NCBI GenBank assembly: GCA_023954195.1
Contig: JAMLIK010000005.1
Location: 303,491 to 367,490, forward strand
Reading direction: 5' to 3'
Origin: Xanthobacteraceae bacterium
GTDB taxonomy: Bacteria > Pseudomonadota > Alphaproteobacteria > Rhizobiales > Xanthobacteraceae
DNA: 64,000 nucleotides
Below the pieces are notes generated by a model. The model was not told the origin of the DNA. It saw nothing but the letters and a program-made list of their open reading frames with translations, and did no database searches. This document shows positions 11,372 through 20,198 of the stretch, one piece after another. Position numbers and translations under genes: made by a program. Each line of letters starts with the position of its first letter. The stretch's first letter is position 1.

Positions 11372-12256
11372 TCAAATGCTCATTTCCTCGGCGGCCTCGC
11401 GAGGCGGCGCGTCAGCCGCTTCAGGACTGAGCGGCGGGGCTTCCGGGTTCCCTTCGGATGGCGCGGCGGCCGGAAAGGGATCGAATGCGCCCGCTCCCTC
11501 CGCGAGCGGTTTTTGCCGGTCGGCCCAGTGCAGCGCGGTATAGTCGAAGCCGCGCTCGATGGTCGGCTTGACGATGGCGAAATAGGGCGAGATGTCGAAG
11601 TCGCGCGGCATGTAGAGCGATGAGTCGCGGATGTGCAGGATCTCGCGCCGCGCCTGCCGGCTCCGGGTGCGGGTGATCTTCGGCAGGATCGGATAGCGCA
11701 CCGCCTCGAACGCCTGCGCGATCAGGGCCGAGCAGATGATCTTGGTGGGATCGCCGGAGCCGAGCGCGATCATGCGGCGGCGGAATCGCTGCGGGACCGG
11801 CAGCGGAAACAGATAACGCGCCAGATCGACGATGTTCTTGGTGTCGTAGCCGAAGCCGATGCGGTTGATGGCGTAGCGGCACACCGTGTCGCGGTCCTCG
11901 AAGGACAGGCCGACCGGGCGGCACAGCCGCGTGTGATACGGAAAGTATTTCGACAGCGGCGCCGAGATGACACCCTCGCCGACATTGGCCTCGATCAGCA
12001 CATGCGGCTCGCCATCCGGCTCCGCCGCGCCGGCGATCGGTCCGACATAGAGCGCGGCATGCGACCATGTCGATTGCGTCAGATACTTGATGATGCCGGA
12101 GATGCGGCTGTTGCCTTCGATCAGCAGCACGTCGCCGGGCATGACGATGTCGCGCAGCCGGTCCGGATCGCTGGGCGTAAAGGGTTCATATCCCGGCGTC
12201 TCCTTCTGGAGATAGCCGGCCATCAGCTTGCCGATGGCGTCGAGCATGAAGCCCAT
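11372..12256 (-). CDS. YiiX/YebB-like permuted NlpC/P60 cysteine hydrolase family protein
   Basis: 294-aa protein (from ATG 12256) resembling circularly permuted NlpC/P60 papain-like enzymes, in which the His precedes the Cys. Seen: PGDVLLIEGNSRISGIIKYL then TQSTWSHAALYVGP (candidate catalytic His), and later KIICSALIAQAFEAV (candidate catalytic Cys), the order expected for YiiX-type proteins. The C-terminal 40 residues are Pro/Ala/Glu-rich low complexity. No signal peptide is obvious. Substrate unknown; amide bonds in peptidoglycan or lipids are family guesses. Upstream in-frame ATGs at 12307 and 12325 would add up to 23 residues that look noncoding in composition. Confidence 0.75.
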   Translation of the reverse strand: MGFMLDAIGKLMAGYLQKETPGYEPFTPSDPDRLRDIVMPGDVLLIEGNSRISGIIKYLTQSTWSHAALYVGPIAGAAEPDGEPHVLIEANVGEGVISAPLSKYFPYHTRLCRPVGLSFEDRDTVCRYAINRIGFGYDTKNIVDLARYLFPLPVPQRFRRRMIALGSGDPTKIICSALIAQAFEAVRYPILPKITRTRSRQARREILHIRDSSLYMPRDFDISPYFAIVKPTIERGFDYTALHWADRQKPLAEGAGAFDPFPAAAPSEGNPEAPPLSPEAADAPPREAAEEMSI

Positions 12257-12467
12257 GAGACTGGTCCCGCGCGGTTCGTTCCGACCGCTTCCTCGGCTTT
12301 CAAGCATGGCGGCAAGCCCTTGCAATTTGGTTCATGCCTGCACCGCTTCGTTCACGCTCGATTCATCATGATGGTTGCCGCGCCTCAATGGATACGGCAC
12401 CTTATCCGCGCGCCCGCGAAATCGTTCAGGTTTCGGCAACCACGACTCGACAAACAGAAATGCGCGC

Positions 12468-13853
12468 ATGACTCTTTCGCGTCGAACGATATTGACGGCT
12501 CCCCTGGTGTTCGCGGCGCTGCCGGTGTCGCGCATCATGGCCGCGCCGCCGCCGCGCGAGGTTGACATTGTCGTGATCGGCGCCGGCGCGGCGGGGCTTG
12601 CCGCGGCGCGGCGCGTCAAGGCCGCCGGGCGCGGCGTCGTGGTGATCGAGGCGGCGCCACGGATCGGCGGGCGTTGCCGCACCGATCCCGCGATGTTCGG
12701 CGTGCCGTTCGATCGCGGCGCGCGATCGCTGTACAATCCCGACGGCAATCCGCTGGTGAAACTGGCGCGCGCGAGCGGCCTCGATATCGCGCCGGCGACG
12801 ATGGGCCAGAAGATCCGCGTCGGCCGCCGCAACGCGCGCGCCGGCGAGGCGGAGGATTTTCTCACCGCGCTGGTGCGCGCCAGCCGCGCCATCGACGCGG
12901 CCGCGCGCGACGGACGCGATGTCGCCTGCGCGTCGGTGCTGCCGAACGACCTCGGCGACTGGGCCGCGACGGTCGATGTCGTGCTCGGCGCCAGCGCCAC
13001 CGGCAAGGACCTGCGGGATCTCTCGACGATGGATCGCGCGCGCATGCAGGAGCGCGTCGCCGCCATCGTCTGCCGGCAGGGCCTCGGCGCGCTGCTGGCG
13101 CGGCTCGGCGACGACGTGCCGGTCGCGCTCGACACCGCCGCGACGCGGCTGTCGTGGAGCGATCGCGATGTCGCGGTGGAGACGCCGGCGGGCCGCATCG
13201 CGGCGCGCGCCGCGATCGTCACCGTGTCCACTCATGTCCTGGCATCGGGCCGCATCGCCTTCGCGCCCGACCTGCCGAAGCGGCAGTTGGACGCGGCGTC
13301 CGGTCTCGGTCTCGGCAGCTACGACCGCATCGCGTTGCAGCTGCCGGGCAACCCGCTCGGGCTCGGCCGTGACGAGAGTCTGATCGAGCGCGGCAAGGAC
13401 GCGCGCACCGCCTCGCTGGCCGCCAATGTCGGCGGTTCGTCGCTGTGCACCATCGATGTCGCCGGGCGCTTCGGCGCGGAGCTTTCGGCGCAGGGCGAGG
13501 ACGCCATGGTGGCGTTCGCGCGCGAGTGGCTCGCCGCCCTGTTCGGCAACGACGCGGTTTCAAAGATCGAACGCAGCTTCGCCACGCGCTGGAATGCCGA
13601 CGCCCTGATCGGCGGCGCGATGTCGGCGGCGGCGCCCGGCGCGGCCGGAGCGCGGAAAATTCTCGCCCAGCCGTTCGGCAACGTGTTCATCGCCGGCGAG
13701 GCGACGCACGAGACGTTGTTCGGCACCGTCGAGGGCGCCTGGGAATCCGGCGAGCGCGCCGCCGACGCCGCGCTGAAGAAGATCGGCCCGGCCAAGCCGC
13801 CGCCGCCGCCGCGGAAGCCGCGCGCGAAAAGGCGAGCAAAACACCCGCGATAA
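12468..13853 (+). CDS. FAD-dependent amine-oxidase-like oxidoreductase, Tat-exported
   Basis: 461-aa flavoprotein of the flavin monoamine oxidase family. The N-terminus MTLSRRTILTAPLVFAALPV is a twin-arginine signal (SRRTIL plus a hydrophobic stretch ending near MAAPPP). The dinucleotide fold DIVVIGAGAAGLAAARRV follows, then the ARG/GG motif VVVIEAAPRIGGRCRT. The C-terminal FAD motif NVFIAGEATHETLFGTVEGAW is typical of amine oxidases. The substrate is unknown. It ends in a Pro/Lys/Arg-rich tail (PPPPPRKPRAKRRAKH). Export as a folded holoenzyme to the periplasm is inferred from the Tat signal. It stands alone, with repeats downstream. Confidence 0.85.
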   Translation: MTLSRRTILTAPLVFAALPVSRIMAAPPPREVDIVVIGAGAAGLAAARRVKAAGRGVVVIEAAPRIGGRCRTDPAMFGVPFDRGARSLYNPDGNPLVKLARASGLDIAPATMGQKIRVGRRNARAGEAEDFLTALVRASRAIDAAARDGRDVACASVLPNDLGDWAATVDVVLGASATGKDLRDLSTMDRARMQERVAAIVCRQGLGALLARLGDDVPVALDTAATRLSWSDRDVAVETPAGRIAARAAIVTVSTHVLASGRIAFAPDLPKRQLDAASGLGLGSYDRIALQLPGNPLGLGRDESLIERGKDARTASLAANVGGSSLCTIDVAGRFGAELSAQGEDAMVAFAREWLAALFGNDAVSKIERSFATRWNADALIGGAMSAAAPGAAGARKILAQPFGNVFIAGEATHETLFGTVEGAWESGERAADAALKKIGPAKPPPPPRKPRAKRRAKHPR

Positions 13854-13892
13854 TACGGACCGTATCAGTTTTCGATGGAAAACATCCTCAGC

Positions 13893-14026
13893 GTCGTCCC
13901 CGCGCAGGCGGGGACCCATACGCCGCAGCTTTTGTGAGACGGGAATCACCCGTCGCTTGGAATATCACATGCTCCGCAACCACAACCGAGGCAGGGAGTC
14001 TGGGTCCCCGCCTGCGCGGGGACGAC
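13893..14026. repeat. REP doublet, family 'GTCGTCCCCGCGCAGGCGGGG' (copy 2)
   Basis: Left arm GTCGTCCCCGCGCAGGCGGG at 13893-13912, followed by ACCCATACGCCGC. Right arm GGGTCCCCGCCTGCGCGGGG within the reversed unit ending GACGAC at 14026. The middle differs from the other copies while the arms are almost identical. It sits between convergent genes (amine oxidase and pheT), where it could also end transcription. Confidence 0.92.
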
Positions 14027-14052
14027 GATTGTCGCGCGGTTAGGAACCTTCG

Positions 14053-16473
14053 TCAGCCCCGCAGCGTGCCGCCGGTCTTCTTCGCGACCTCGGCGACGAT
14101 CTTCGCGGCGATGGCGTCGATCTCCTGATCGGTCAGCGTCTTCTCGCGCGGCTGGATCGTCACGGCGATGGCGATCGACTTCTTGTCGGGATCGATGCCC
14201 TTGCCCTCGTAGACGTCGAACACGGTCACATTGGTGACGAGCTTCTTGTCGGCGGCCTGCGCGGCGCGCACGAGGTCCGCCGCCTTCACGTCGCGCGCGA
14301 CGATGAAAGCGAAATCGCGCTCGACGGGGTGGAACGCCGGCAGGTCGAGCGGGGACCTGGCGCGCGTCGCCTTGGCCTTGCCCTCGGGAATGCGGTCGAG
14401 GATCACCTCGAACGCCATCAGCGGGCCGTCGGCGCCGAGCGCCTCCAGCGCGCGCGGATGCAGTTCGCCGAAATAGCCCAGCACGTTCTGCGGTCCCATC
14501 TGGATCGCGGCGGAGCGGCCGGGATGCAGCCACGCCGGAAACTTGTCGCCGCTGGCGGACGCGATCTGCAACGCCTGCACGGACGCGCCGGCCGCCGCCA
14601 GCACGGCCAACGCATCGGCCTTGACGTCGAACACATTCGCCGCCGCCGATCCGTTCCAGTTGCGGCCCAGCCCTTGCGACGAGGCGAAGCCGCGCCGGAC
14701 GCCGCTCGCGGCGGTGAATTGATCGCGCGGGCGGTCACCCCGGAAAATCTGTCCGACCTCGAACAGCGCGACGTCGTCGGCGCCGCGATCGTGATTGGCT
14801 TGCGCGGTGGCGATCAGCCCCGGCAGCAGCGAGGGCCGCATGTCGGAGAGATCCGCCGCGATCGGGTTGGCGAGCGCCAGCGCCGCGTCGCCGCCGCCGA
14901 ACAGTTCGGCGTGCGGCTTGGCGATGAACGACCACGTCACCGCCTCCACCATGCCGCGCGCGGCGAGCGCGCGCCTGGCGCGGCGGGTGCGCGATTGCAG
15001 CGGCGTCAGCACCGGCTTTCTTGGGTTTTCGCCGCGTGAAAACGGCGTCATCGGCACCTTGTCGACGCCGACGATGCGCACGATCTCCTCGACGATGTCG
15101 GCCTTGCCGTGGACATCGGTGCGCCAGGACGGCACCGCGATCTTCACCACCGGGCCGGTGCCCGCCACCATGAAGCCGAGCCGTTGCAGAATGCCGCGCG
15201 CTTCCGGCAGCGGCACCTCGATGCCGGCGAGCCGCTTCAGTTCGGACAGCGGATAGTCGATGACGCGGTCGTCGGGAAACGCCTTGCCGACCACGACGTT
15301 GTCCGACGGCGTGCCGCCGCACAATTCCATTACCATTTTCGTCGCCAGTTCGAGCCCCGGCACCATGAAGGCCGGATCGACGCCGCGCTCGAAGCGGTAG
15401 CGCGCGTCGGAATTGATGCCGAGCTTGCGTCCGGTCTGCGCGATGTTGATCTCGTTCCACAGCGCCGATTCGATCAGCACGTCGGTGGTGTTTTCGTCAC
15501 AGCCCGACGCCTCGCCGCCCATGATGCCGGCGAGCGATTCGACGCCGTGATCGTCGGCGATGACGCAGATGCTGTCGTCGAGCTTGTAGGTCTTGCCGTC
15601 GAGCGCCAGCAGTTCCTCGCCGTCTTTGGCGCGGCGCACGGTGAGGTGGCCCTTCACCTTCTTCGCGTCGAACACGTGCAGCGGCCGGGCGCGGTCGTAG
15701 GTCATGAAGTTGGTGATGTCGACCAGCGCGTTGATCGGGCGCAGGCCGATCGCGGTCAGGCGCTGTTGCAGCCATTCCGGCGACGGGCCGTTCTTGACGC
15801 CGCGCATAAGACGCAACGCGAAGCCGGGGCACAGCGTGGCGTCCTCGACGGTGACTTGCACCGGGCAGGGAAACTCGCCCTTGACCGGCTTGATACCGGG
15901 CTCCTTCAGCTTACCCATGTCGGCGGCGGCGAGATCGCGCGCGATGCCGTGGACGCCGGTGGCGTCCTGCCGGTTCGGCGTCAGGTTGATCTCGATCACC
16001 GGATCGATCAGTTTCGCCCATTCGACGTAAGACGTGCCGACGGGCGCGTCCGCCGGCAGTTCGACGATGCCGCTGTGGTCGTCGGAGATTTCGATCTCCG
16101 CGCCGGAAATCAGCATGCCGCGCGATTCGACGCCGCGAATCGAGCCGACGCTCAGGGTGATGTTCTTGCCGGGAATGTAGGTGCCGGGCGGGCCGAAGAT
16201 GGTGACGAGACCTTCGCGCGCGTTCGGCGCGCCGCACACCACCTGCACCGGCGCGTTGCCGTCGCCGATGTCCACCATGCACACCCGCAACCGATCCGCG
16301 TTCGGATGCTGCACGGCGGAGACCACGCGCGCGATGCGGATCGGCCGAAGTTGCTCGGCCTTGTTGTCGATGTGCTCGACCTCAAGCCCGATCATGGTGA
16401 GCTTGTCGGCGAGCTTGTCCAGCGGCTCGTCGGTGTCGAGATGATCCTTCAGCCAGGAGAGCGTGAATTTCAT
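14053..16473 (-). CDS. pheT: Phenylalanine-tRNA ligase beta subunit
   Basis: Large subunit of the alpha2-beta2 PheRS that charges tRNA-Phe. 806 aa. Visible are the N-terminal tRNA-binding (EMAP-like) domain ([25 protein letters not shown]), the B3/B4 editing region ([16 protein letters not shown] ... [18 protein letters not shown]), the B5 domain, and the C-terminal ferredoxin-fold anticodon-binding domain ([12 protein letters not shown]). Start ATG 16473 overlaps the pheS stop (ATGA, bases 16470-16473), so the two subunits are translationally coupled. Confidence 0.97.
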   Translation of the reverse strand: MKFTLSWLKDHLDTDEPLDKLADKLTMIGLEVEHIDNKAEQLRPIRIARVVSAVQHPNADRLRVCMVDIGDGNAPVQVVCGAPNAREGLVTIFGPPGTYIPGKNITLSVGSIRGVESRGMLISGAEIEISDDHSGIVELPADAPVGTSYVEWAKLIDPVIEINLTPNRQDATGVHGIARDLAAADMGKLKEPGIKPVKGEFPCPVQVTVEDATLCPGFALRLMRGVKNGPSPEWLQQRLTAIGLRPINALVDITNFMTYDRARPLHVFDAKKVKGHLTVRRAKDGEELLALDGKTYKLDDSICVIADDHGVESLAGIMGGEASGCDENTTDVLIESALWNEINIAQTGRKLGINSDARYRFERGVDPAFMVPGLELATKMVMELCGGTPSDNVVVGKAFPDDRVIDYPLSELKRLAGIEVPLPEARGILQRLGFMVAGTGPVVKIAVPSWRTDVHGKADIVEEIVRIVGVDKVPMTPFSRGENPRKPVLTPLQSRTRRARRALAARGMVEAVTWSFIAKPHAELFGGGDAALALANPIAADLSDMRPSLLPGLIATAQANHDRGADDVALFEVGQIFRGDRPRDQFTAASGVRRGFASSQGLGRNWNGSAAANVFDVKADALAVLAAAGASVQALQIASASGDKFPAWLHPGRSAAIQMGPQNVLGYFGELHPRALEALGADGPLMAFEVILDRIPEGKAKATRARSPLDLPAFHPVERDFAFIVARDVKAADLVRAAQAADKKLVTNVTVFDVYEGKGIDPDKKSIAIAVTIQPREKTLTDQEIDAIAAKIVAEVAKKTGGTLRG

Positions 16474-17552
16474 GAGCTGAGCCCCCCCGCCAAGCTCGGG
16501 ATGTCGAGCGGCTTGAAGCCGTAGTGGTTGAGCCAGCGCACGTCGCCCTCGAACAGTTGGCGCAGGTCGGCGATGCCGTATTTCAGCATCGCGATGCGGT
16601 CGATGCCCATGCCCCAGGCAAATCCCTGATAGACTTCGGGATCGATATCGCAGGCGCGCAGCACGTTGGGATGCACCATGCCGCAGCCGAGAATCTCCAG
16701 CCAGTCCTCGCCCTCGCCGAACCGGATCTCGCCCTTGTCGCGGCGGCACTGGATATCGACCTCCAGCGACGGCTCGGTGAACGGGAAGAACGACGGCCGA
16801 AACCGCATGTTGATATGATCGACCTCGAAGAACGCCTTGCAGAACTCGTGCAGGATCCATTTCAGGTGGCCGAGATGCGCGCCCTTGTCGATCACCAGCC
16901 CCTCGACCTGATGGAATTGCGGCGTGTGGGTGGCGTCGGAATCGATGCGGTAGGTGCGGCCGGGACAGATCACGCGGATCGGCGGCTTCTGGCCCAACAT
17001 GGTGCGCACCTGCACCGGCGAGGTGTGGGTGCGCAGCAGCAGCCGCGAGCCGTCTTCCTTCGGATTGAAGAAGAAGGTGTCGTGCATCTCCCGCGCCGGA
17101 TGCCCGACGGGGAAATTCAGTTTTGTGAAGTTGTAGTCGTCGGTCTCGATGTCCGGCCCTTCGGCGACGGCAAAACCCATGTCGGCGAAGATGGTGGTGA
17201 GTTCGTCCCACACCTGGCTCAGCGGATGGATGCGGCCGGCTTCCGCCGGCGTCTCGCGCAAAGGCAGCGTGACGTCGACGGTTTCCGAGGCGAGCCGCGC
17301 GTCGAGCGCGGCGGTCTTGAGCACGTCGCGGCGCGTGGTCAGCGCCTCTGTCACCGCGTCCTTGGCGAGGTTGATTTTCGCGCCCTCGGTCTTGCGCTCG
17401 TCCGGCGCCATCTTGCCGAGGGTTGCGAGCAGCGCCGAGATCGCGCCTTTCTTGCCGAGCGCGGCGACGCGCACGGCTTCCAGCGCGGCCTCGTCAGGGG
17501 CAGCGGCGATCTGGCTGAGGATTTGCGATTGAAGATTTTCGAGATCGGACAT
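16470..17552 (-). CDS. pheS: Phenylalanine-tRNA ligase alpha subunit
   Basis: Catalytic subunit of PheRS, class II synthetase fold. 360 aa. N-terminal coiled coil (residues about 1-90), then motif 2 (MHDTFFF ... [12 protein letters not shown]), [23 protein letters not shown] and motif 3 ([18 protein letters not shown]). Start decision: ATG 17558 and ATG 17552 are both in frame. An AGGGG lies immediately before 17558 and 7 nt before 17552, so ATG 17552 ([10 protein letters not shown]) is the better spaced start. It is preceded by rplT and a repeat element within the same operon and overlaps pheT by 4 bp. Confidence 0.97.
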   Translation of the reverse strand: MSDLENLQSQILSQIAAAPDEAALEAVRVAALGKKGAISALLATLGKMAPDERKTEGAKINLAKDAVTEALTTRRDVLKTAALDARLASETVDVTLPLRETPAEAGRIHPLSQVWDELTTIFADMGFAVAEGPDIETDDYNFTKLNFPVGHPAREMHDTFFFNPKEDGSRLLLRTHTSPVQVRTMLGQKPPIRVICPGRTYRIDSDATHTPQFHQVEGLVIDKGAHLGHLKWILHEFCKAFFEVDHINMRFRPSFFPFTEPSLEVDIQCRRDKGEIRFGEGEDWLEILGCGMVHPNVLRACDIDPEVYQGFAWGMGIDRIAMLKYGIADLRQLFEGDVRWLNHYGFKPLDIPSLAGGLSS

Positions 17553-17570
17553 GACCATCCCCTGCACAGC

Positions 17571-17643
17571 GTCATGCCCGGACTTGATCCGGGCATCCAT
17601 CCTGTGAAGAGCGATGGATCGCCGGGTCAAGCCCGGCGATGAC
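17571..17643. repeat. Palindromic repeat, 'GTCATGCCCGGACTTGATCCGGGC' family (copy A)
   Basis: Arms GTCATGCCCGGACTTGATCC and, reversed, the CGCCGGGTCAAGCCCGGCGATGAC side form an interrupted palindrome with two nested hairpins (CCCGGactTGATCCGGG; GCCGGGTCAAGCCCGGC). The same element with minor changes is at 39334-39406. It lies between rplT and pheS inside a single operon. Confidence 0.88.
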
Positions 17644-17743
17644 GACATTTTCGATGCCAGCTCATCGCAATGCCAAAGACTGGAGGCCCAGTGCGAGATA
17701 CCGGCCTCCCCTGGTGGGGAAGGCCAAACCCCGACCGATAATT

Positions 17744-18103
17744 TCAGGCCGCGAGCGCGGCCTTGGCCTTCTCGGCGATCGCCTGGAACGCGGCGGGCTC
17801 GTGGATGGCGAGATCCGACAGCACCTTGCGGTCGACGGTGATGCCCGACTTGGCAAGCCCGTTGATGAACACGCTGTAGGTCATGCCGAGCGGCCGCACG
17901 GCGGCGTTGAGGCGCTGGATCCAGAGCGCGCGGAAGGTGCGCTTCTTGCGCTTGCGGTCGCGGAAGGCATACTGCTGCGCCTTGTCGGCGGCGGCCTTGG
18001 CGGCGCGAATGGTGTTCTTCCGGCGGCCGGAGAACCCCTTGGTGATCTTGTAGACTTTCTTGTGCTTGGCGTGAGCCGTCACACCGCGTTTCACGCGAGA
18101 CAT
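17744..18103 (-). CDS. rplT: 50S ribosomal protein L20
   Basis: Early-assembly 23S rRNA-binding protein of the large ribosomal subunit. 119 aa, standard. Very basic N-terminal extension ([31 protein letters not shown] is a near-consensus L20 start, quoted here only in part by its MSRVKRG and [10 protein letters not shown] blocks), then [19 protein letters not shown] and the globular C-terminus. Second gene of rpmI-rplT-pheS-pheT. In other bacteria L20 represses its own operon by binding a leader or intergenic RNA; that is not demonstrable here. Confidence 0.98.
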   Translation of the reverse strand: MSRVKRGVTAHAKHKKVYKITKGFSGRRKNTIRAAKAAADKAQQYAFRDRKRKKRTFRALWIQRLNAAVRPLGMTYSVFINGLAKSGITVDRKVLSDLAIHEPAAFQAIAEKAKAALAA

Positions 18104-18155
18104 GACCGATCTCCTTCAAATGACTGGGAAATTTAGGATTGCGACAGGTTGGCCG

Positions 18156-18356
18156 TCAGTCGTTCGGCAAGAAATACTTCTTGATGTTCTCGCCGTCGGT
18201 CTTGAACAGGATGCGGGTCCCGCGAAGCTGACGAATCTGCTTCTTGGTCCGCTTAATCATGCCGTGTCGCTTGCCAGCGTGGGCGGACACCACCTTGCCG
18301 GTCCCGGTCACTTTGAAGCGCTTTTTGGCGCCCGATTTGGTCTTCAGCTTGGGCAT
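18156..18356 (-). CDS. rpmI: 50S ribosomal protein L35
   Basis: 66-aa basic ribosomal protein with the family start [20 protein letters not shown] and the segment [20 protein letters not shown]. Preceded by a good GAGGAG ribosome binding site a few bases upstream of ATG 18356. First gene of the rpmI-rplT-pheS-pheT operon; rplT begins 52 bp downstream. A hairpin followed by a T-run lies about 22-44 nt upstream of the start (see separate entry). Confidence 0.98.
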   Translation of the reverse strand: MPKLKTKSGAKKRFKVTGTGKVVSAHAGKRHGMIKRTKKQIRQLRGTRILFKTDGENIKKYFLPND

Positions 18357-18377
18357 TTGGCTCTCCTCAAAGCCACG

Positions 18378-18400
18378 AAAAAATCCGCCCCGAGAGGCGG
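18378..18400 (-). promoter_or_regulatory. Hairpin plus T-run in the rpmI leader (terminator or attenuator)
   Basis: Read on the minus strand, CCGCC-TCTCGG-GGCGG (18400 to 18385) is a 5-bp all-GC stem, followed by ATTTTTT (18384-18378) and then the rpmI ribosome binding site. It could terminate the upstream hydrolase gene (same strand, 170 bp upstream) or attenuate the ribosomal protein operon. Too little room remains between it and rpmI for a full promoter, which makes read-through or attenuation plausible. The stem is short. Confidence 0.45.
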
Positions 18401-18571
18401 CGTCGCGGCAAAATGCTCGTTAGAGCGTTGAAAGTGCTCAGGTCATTCCTTCCGGAACGAGCCCGCACGGCGCATCGCCACGGCAGCCCTTAATCAGCCG
18501 GGCGACGACGCTCGGGCTTATGGCAGAGGACGGCGGCAAAGGCAACGGGAAAGGGCGGCAACGGCGCACCG

Positions 18572-19357
18572 TCAAAACTCGCCGGCCGCCGCCAGGATCC
18601 GCGCGATATCCTGCGGCCGCGACAGGCGATGATCGCCGTCCCGCACCAGGGTCAGCACCACGTCGTCGCTCGGCAGGCACTCGGCGAGACGAAAGGCGTG
18701 ACGCCACGGCACATCCGGATCCTGCGCGCCCTGAAGAATCCGCACCGGACAGCCGATATTGATGTGAGAGCCCAGCAGCAGATGGCGGCGGCCGTCCTCG
18801 ATCAGGCGCCGCGTGATCGGGTAGGGATCGCCGTATTCCGACGGCCGCAGCCATACCCCGCTGGCCTCGATCTCGCGTTTCACCGCGTCGGGGAACGAGT
18901 TCCACATCAGCTCCTCGGTGAAATCCGGCGCCGGCGCGATCAGCACCAGGCCGGCGAGCGGCGTGCCGCGCCGCTTCAGTTCGCGCGCCAGCAGCAACGC
19001 GATCCAGCCGCCCATCGAGGAGCCGACCGCGATTTGCGGGCCCTGACAGCAGTGCCCGAACACCGCCAGCGCCTCCTCCAGCCAGCGCCCGATGGTGCCG
19101 TCGGTGAAGCGGCCTTCGGATTCGCCGTGGCCGGAGTAATCGAAGCGCACGCAGGCGCGGCCATGCTCCGCCGCCCAGGCATCGAGCGCCACCGCCTTGG
19201 TGCCTTGCATGTCGGAATTGAAGCCGCTGAGCCAGAACAGCCCCGGCGCGCCGCCCCCCCGCGCTCCCGCTTGCCGCGCGCGCACCGCGATCCGGCGGCG
19301 GGCGTCGTCCGCGCCGACCGTGAGGAAGTCCGGCCCACCCTCGGCTGTGATGGTCAT
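18572..19357 (-). CDS. Alpha/beta hydrolase (ABHD10/palmitoyl-thioesterase-like serine hydrolase)
   Basis: 261-aa alpha/beta-hydrolase. The nucleophile elbow IAVGSSMGGWIALLLARE gives Ser in GSSMG, the acid is probably in LQGAQDPDVPW and the His in VRDGDHRLSRPQDI. An oxyanion-region motif FWLSGFNSDMQGTKA and the strand-turn VRFDYSGHGESEGRF fit the ABHD10-type family. The substrate is unknown; thioesterase or carboxylesterase activity is the family expectation. It is divergent from infC with 206 bp between starts. Confidence 0.85.
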   Translation of the reverse strand: MTITAEGGPDFLTVGADDARRRIAVRARQAGARGGGAPGLFWLSGFNSDMQGTKAVALDAWAAEHGRACVRFDYSGHGESEGRFTDGTIGRWLEEALAVFGHCCQGPQIAVGSSMGGWIALLLARELKRRGTPLAGLVLIAPAPDFTEELMWNSFPDAVKREIEASGVWLRPSEYGDPYPITRRLIEDGRRHLLLGSHINIGCPVRILQGAQDPDVPWRHAFRLAECLPSDDVVLTLVRDGDHRLSRPQDIARILAAAGEF

Positions 19358-19563
19358 GAATGGTTTCTCCGTCGGCCCGCCGCGCCCCGCAGTGTCGCTT
19401 GCGTAACCGTCCGGCGCAATCTATGTGAGCGGAAACCCGCGACCGCTGCGTGACCGAAATGCCGCGCGGCGAGGGTTTTACCGCGTAACGGCCGGCAACG
19501 CTTGCCCGCCGGCGCGGTTTCCTTCAGACTACAGCTTTCATTCACGATCCTGGAGAAGCCCCC

Positions 19564-20103
19564 ATTCGCCGTCCCAACAGAGCCCCGCCCGTCGCCGCCA
19601 AGGAAGGGCCGCGCACCAACGATGAAATCCGCAACGCCCAGATTCAGCTGATCGATCAGGAGGGTGTCAATCACGGCACCGTCGAGACCATCGCCGCGAT
19701 CAGGATGGCCGCCGAAGCCGGCATGGACCTCGTCGAAATCTCGCCGAACAACAATCCTCCCGTCTGCAAGATCATGGACTACGGGAAGTACAAGTTCCAG
19801 GCGCAGAAGAAGGCCGCGGAAGCCCGCAAGAAGCAGAAGATCGTCGAGATCAAGGAGATCAAGCTCCGGCCGATGATCGACGATCACGATTACGACGTGA
19901 AGATGCGGGCGATGAAGCGGTTCTTCGAGGAAGGCGACAAGGTCAAGATCACCTTGCGCTACCGCGGCCGCGAGATGGCGCACCAGGACATCGGCACCAA
20001 GCTGCTCGACAAGGTGAAATCGGAGGTTGCCGAGCTCGCCAAGGTGGAGCAGGACGCCAAGTTCGAGGGCCGCCAGGTCGTCATGGTGCTGGCGCCGCGC
20101 TGA
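19564..20103 (+). CDS. infC: Translation initiation factor IF-3 (ATT start codon)
   Basis: Binds the 30S subunit, prevents premature 50S joining and proofreads the initiator codon. The start is the rare ATT at 19564, seven bases after GGAGAAG. It gives (M)[20 protein letters not shown] and a 179-aa protein of normal length. No ATG occurs in frame until residue 48, inside the conserved N-terminal domain, so ATT is required. An ATT/ATA start is the known basis of infC autoregulation: free IF-3 rejects its own non-canonical start codon. Domains: N-domain ([17 protein letters not shown] ... [17 protein letters not shown]), Lys-rich linker, C-domain ([17 protein letters not shown] ... ALAPR-type end VVMVLAPR). 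Confidence 0.97.
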   Translation: MRRPNRAPPVAAKEGPRTNDEIRNAQIQLIDQEGVNHGTVETIAAIRMAAEAGMDLVEISPNNNPPVCKIMDYGKYKFQAQKKAAEARKKQKIVEIKEIKLRPMIDDHDYDVKMRAMKRFFEEGDKVKITLRYRGREMAHQDIGTKLLDKVKSEVAELAKVEQDAKFEGRQVVMVLAPR

Positions 20104-20198
20104 GCGGGCCGGCCGTCCGATCAGCTCGCCGCGCGCCGGATGGCGGAACGCCCCCGGCTCAGCGACGGCAGCCACCCGCGCGGAACCCGCGGCGCGAC

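Noticed and set aside
15109..16524. Plus-strand open frame (about 470 codons) opposite pheT
   Set aside because: Shadow of pheT, which is complete and unambiguous on the minus strand.
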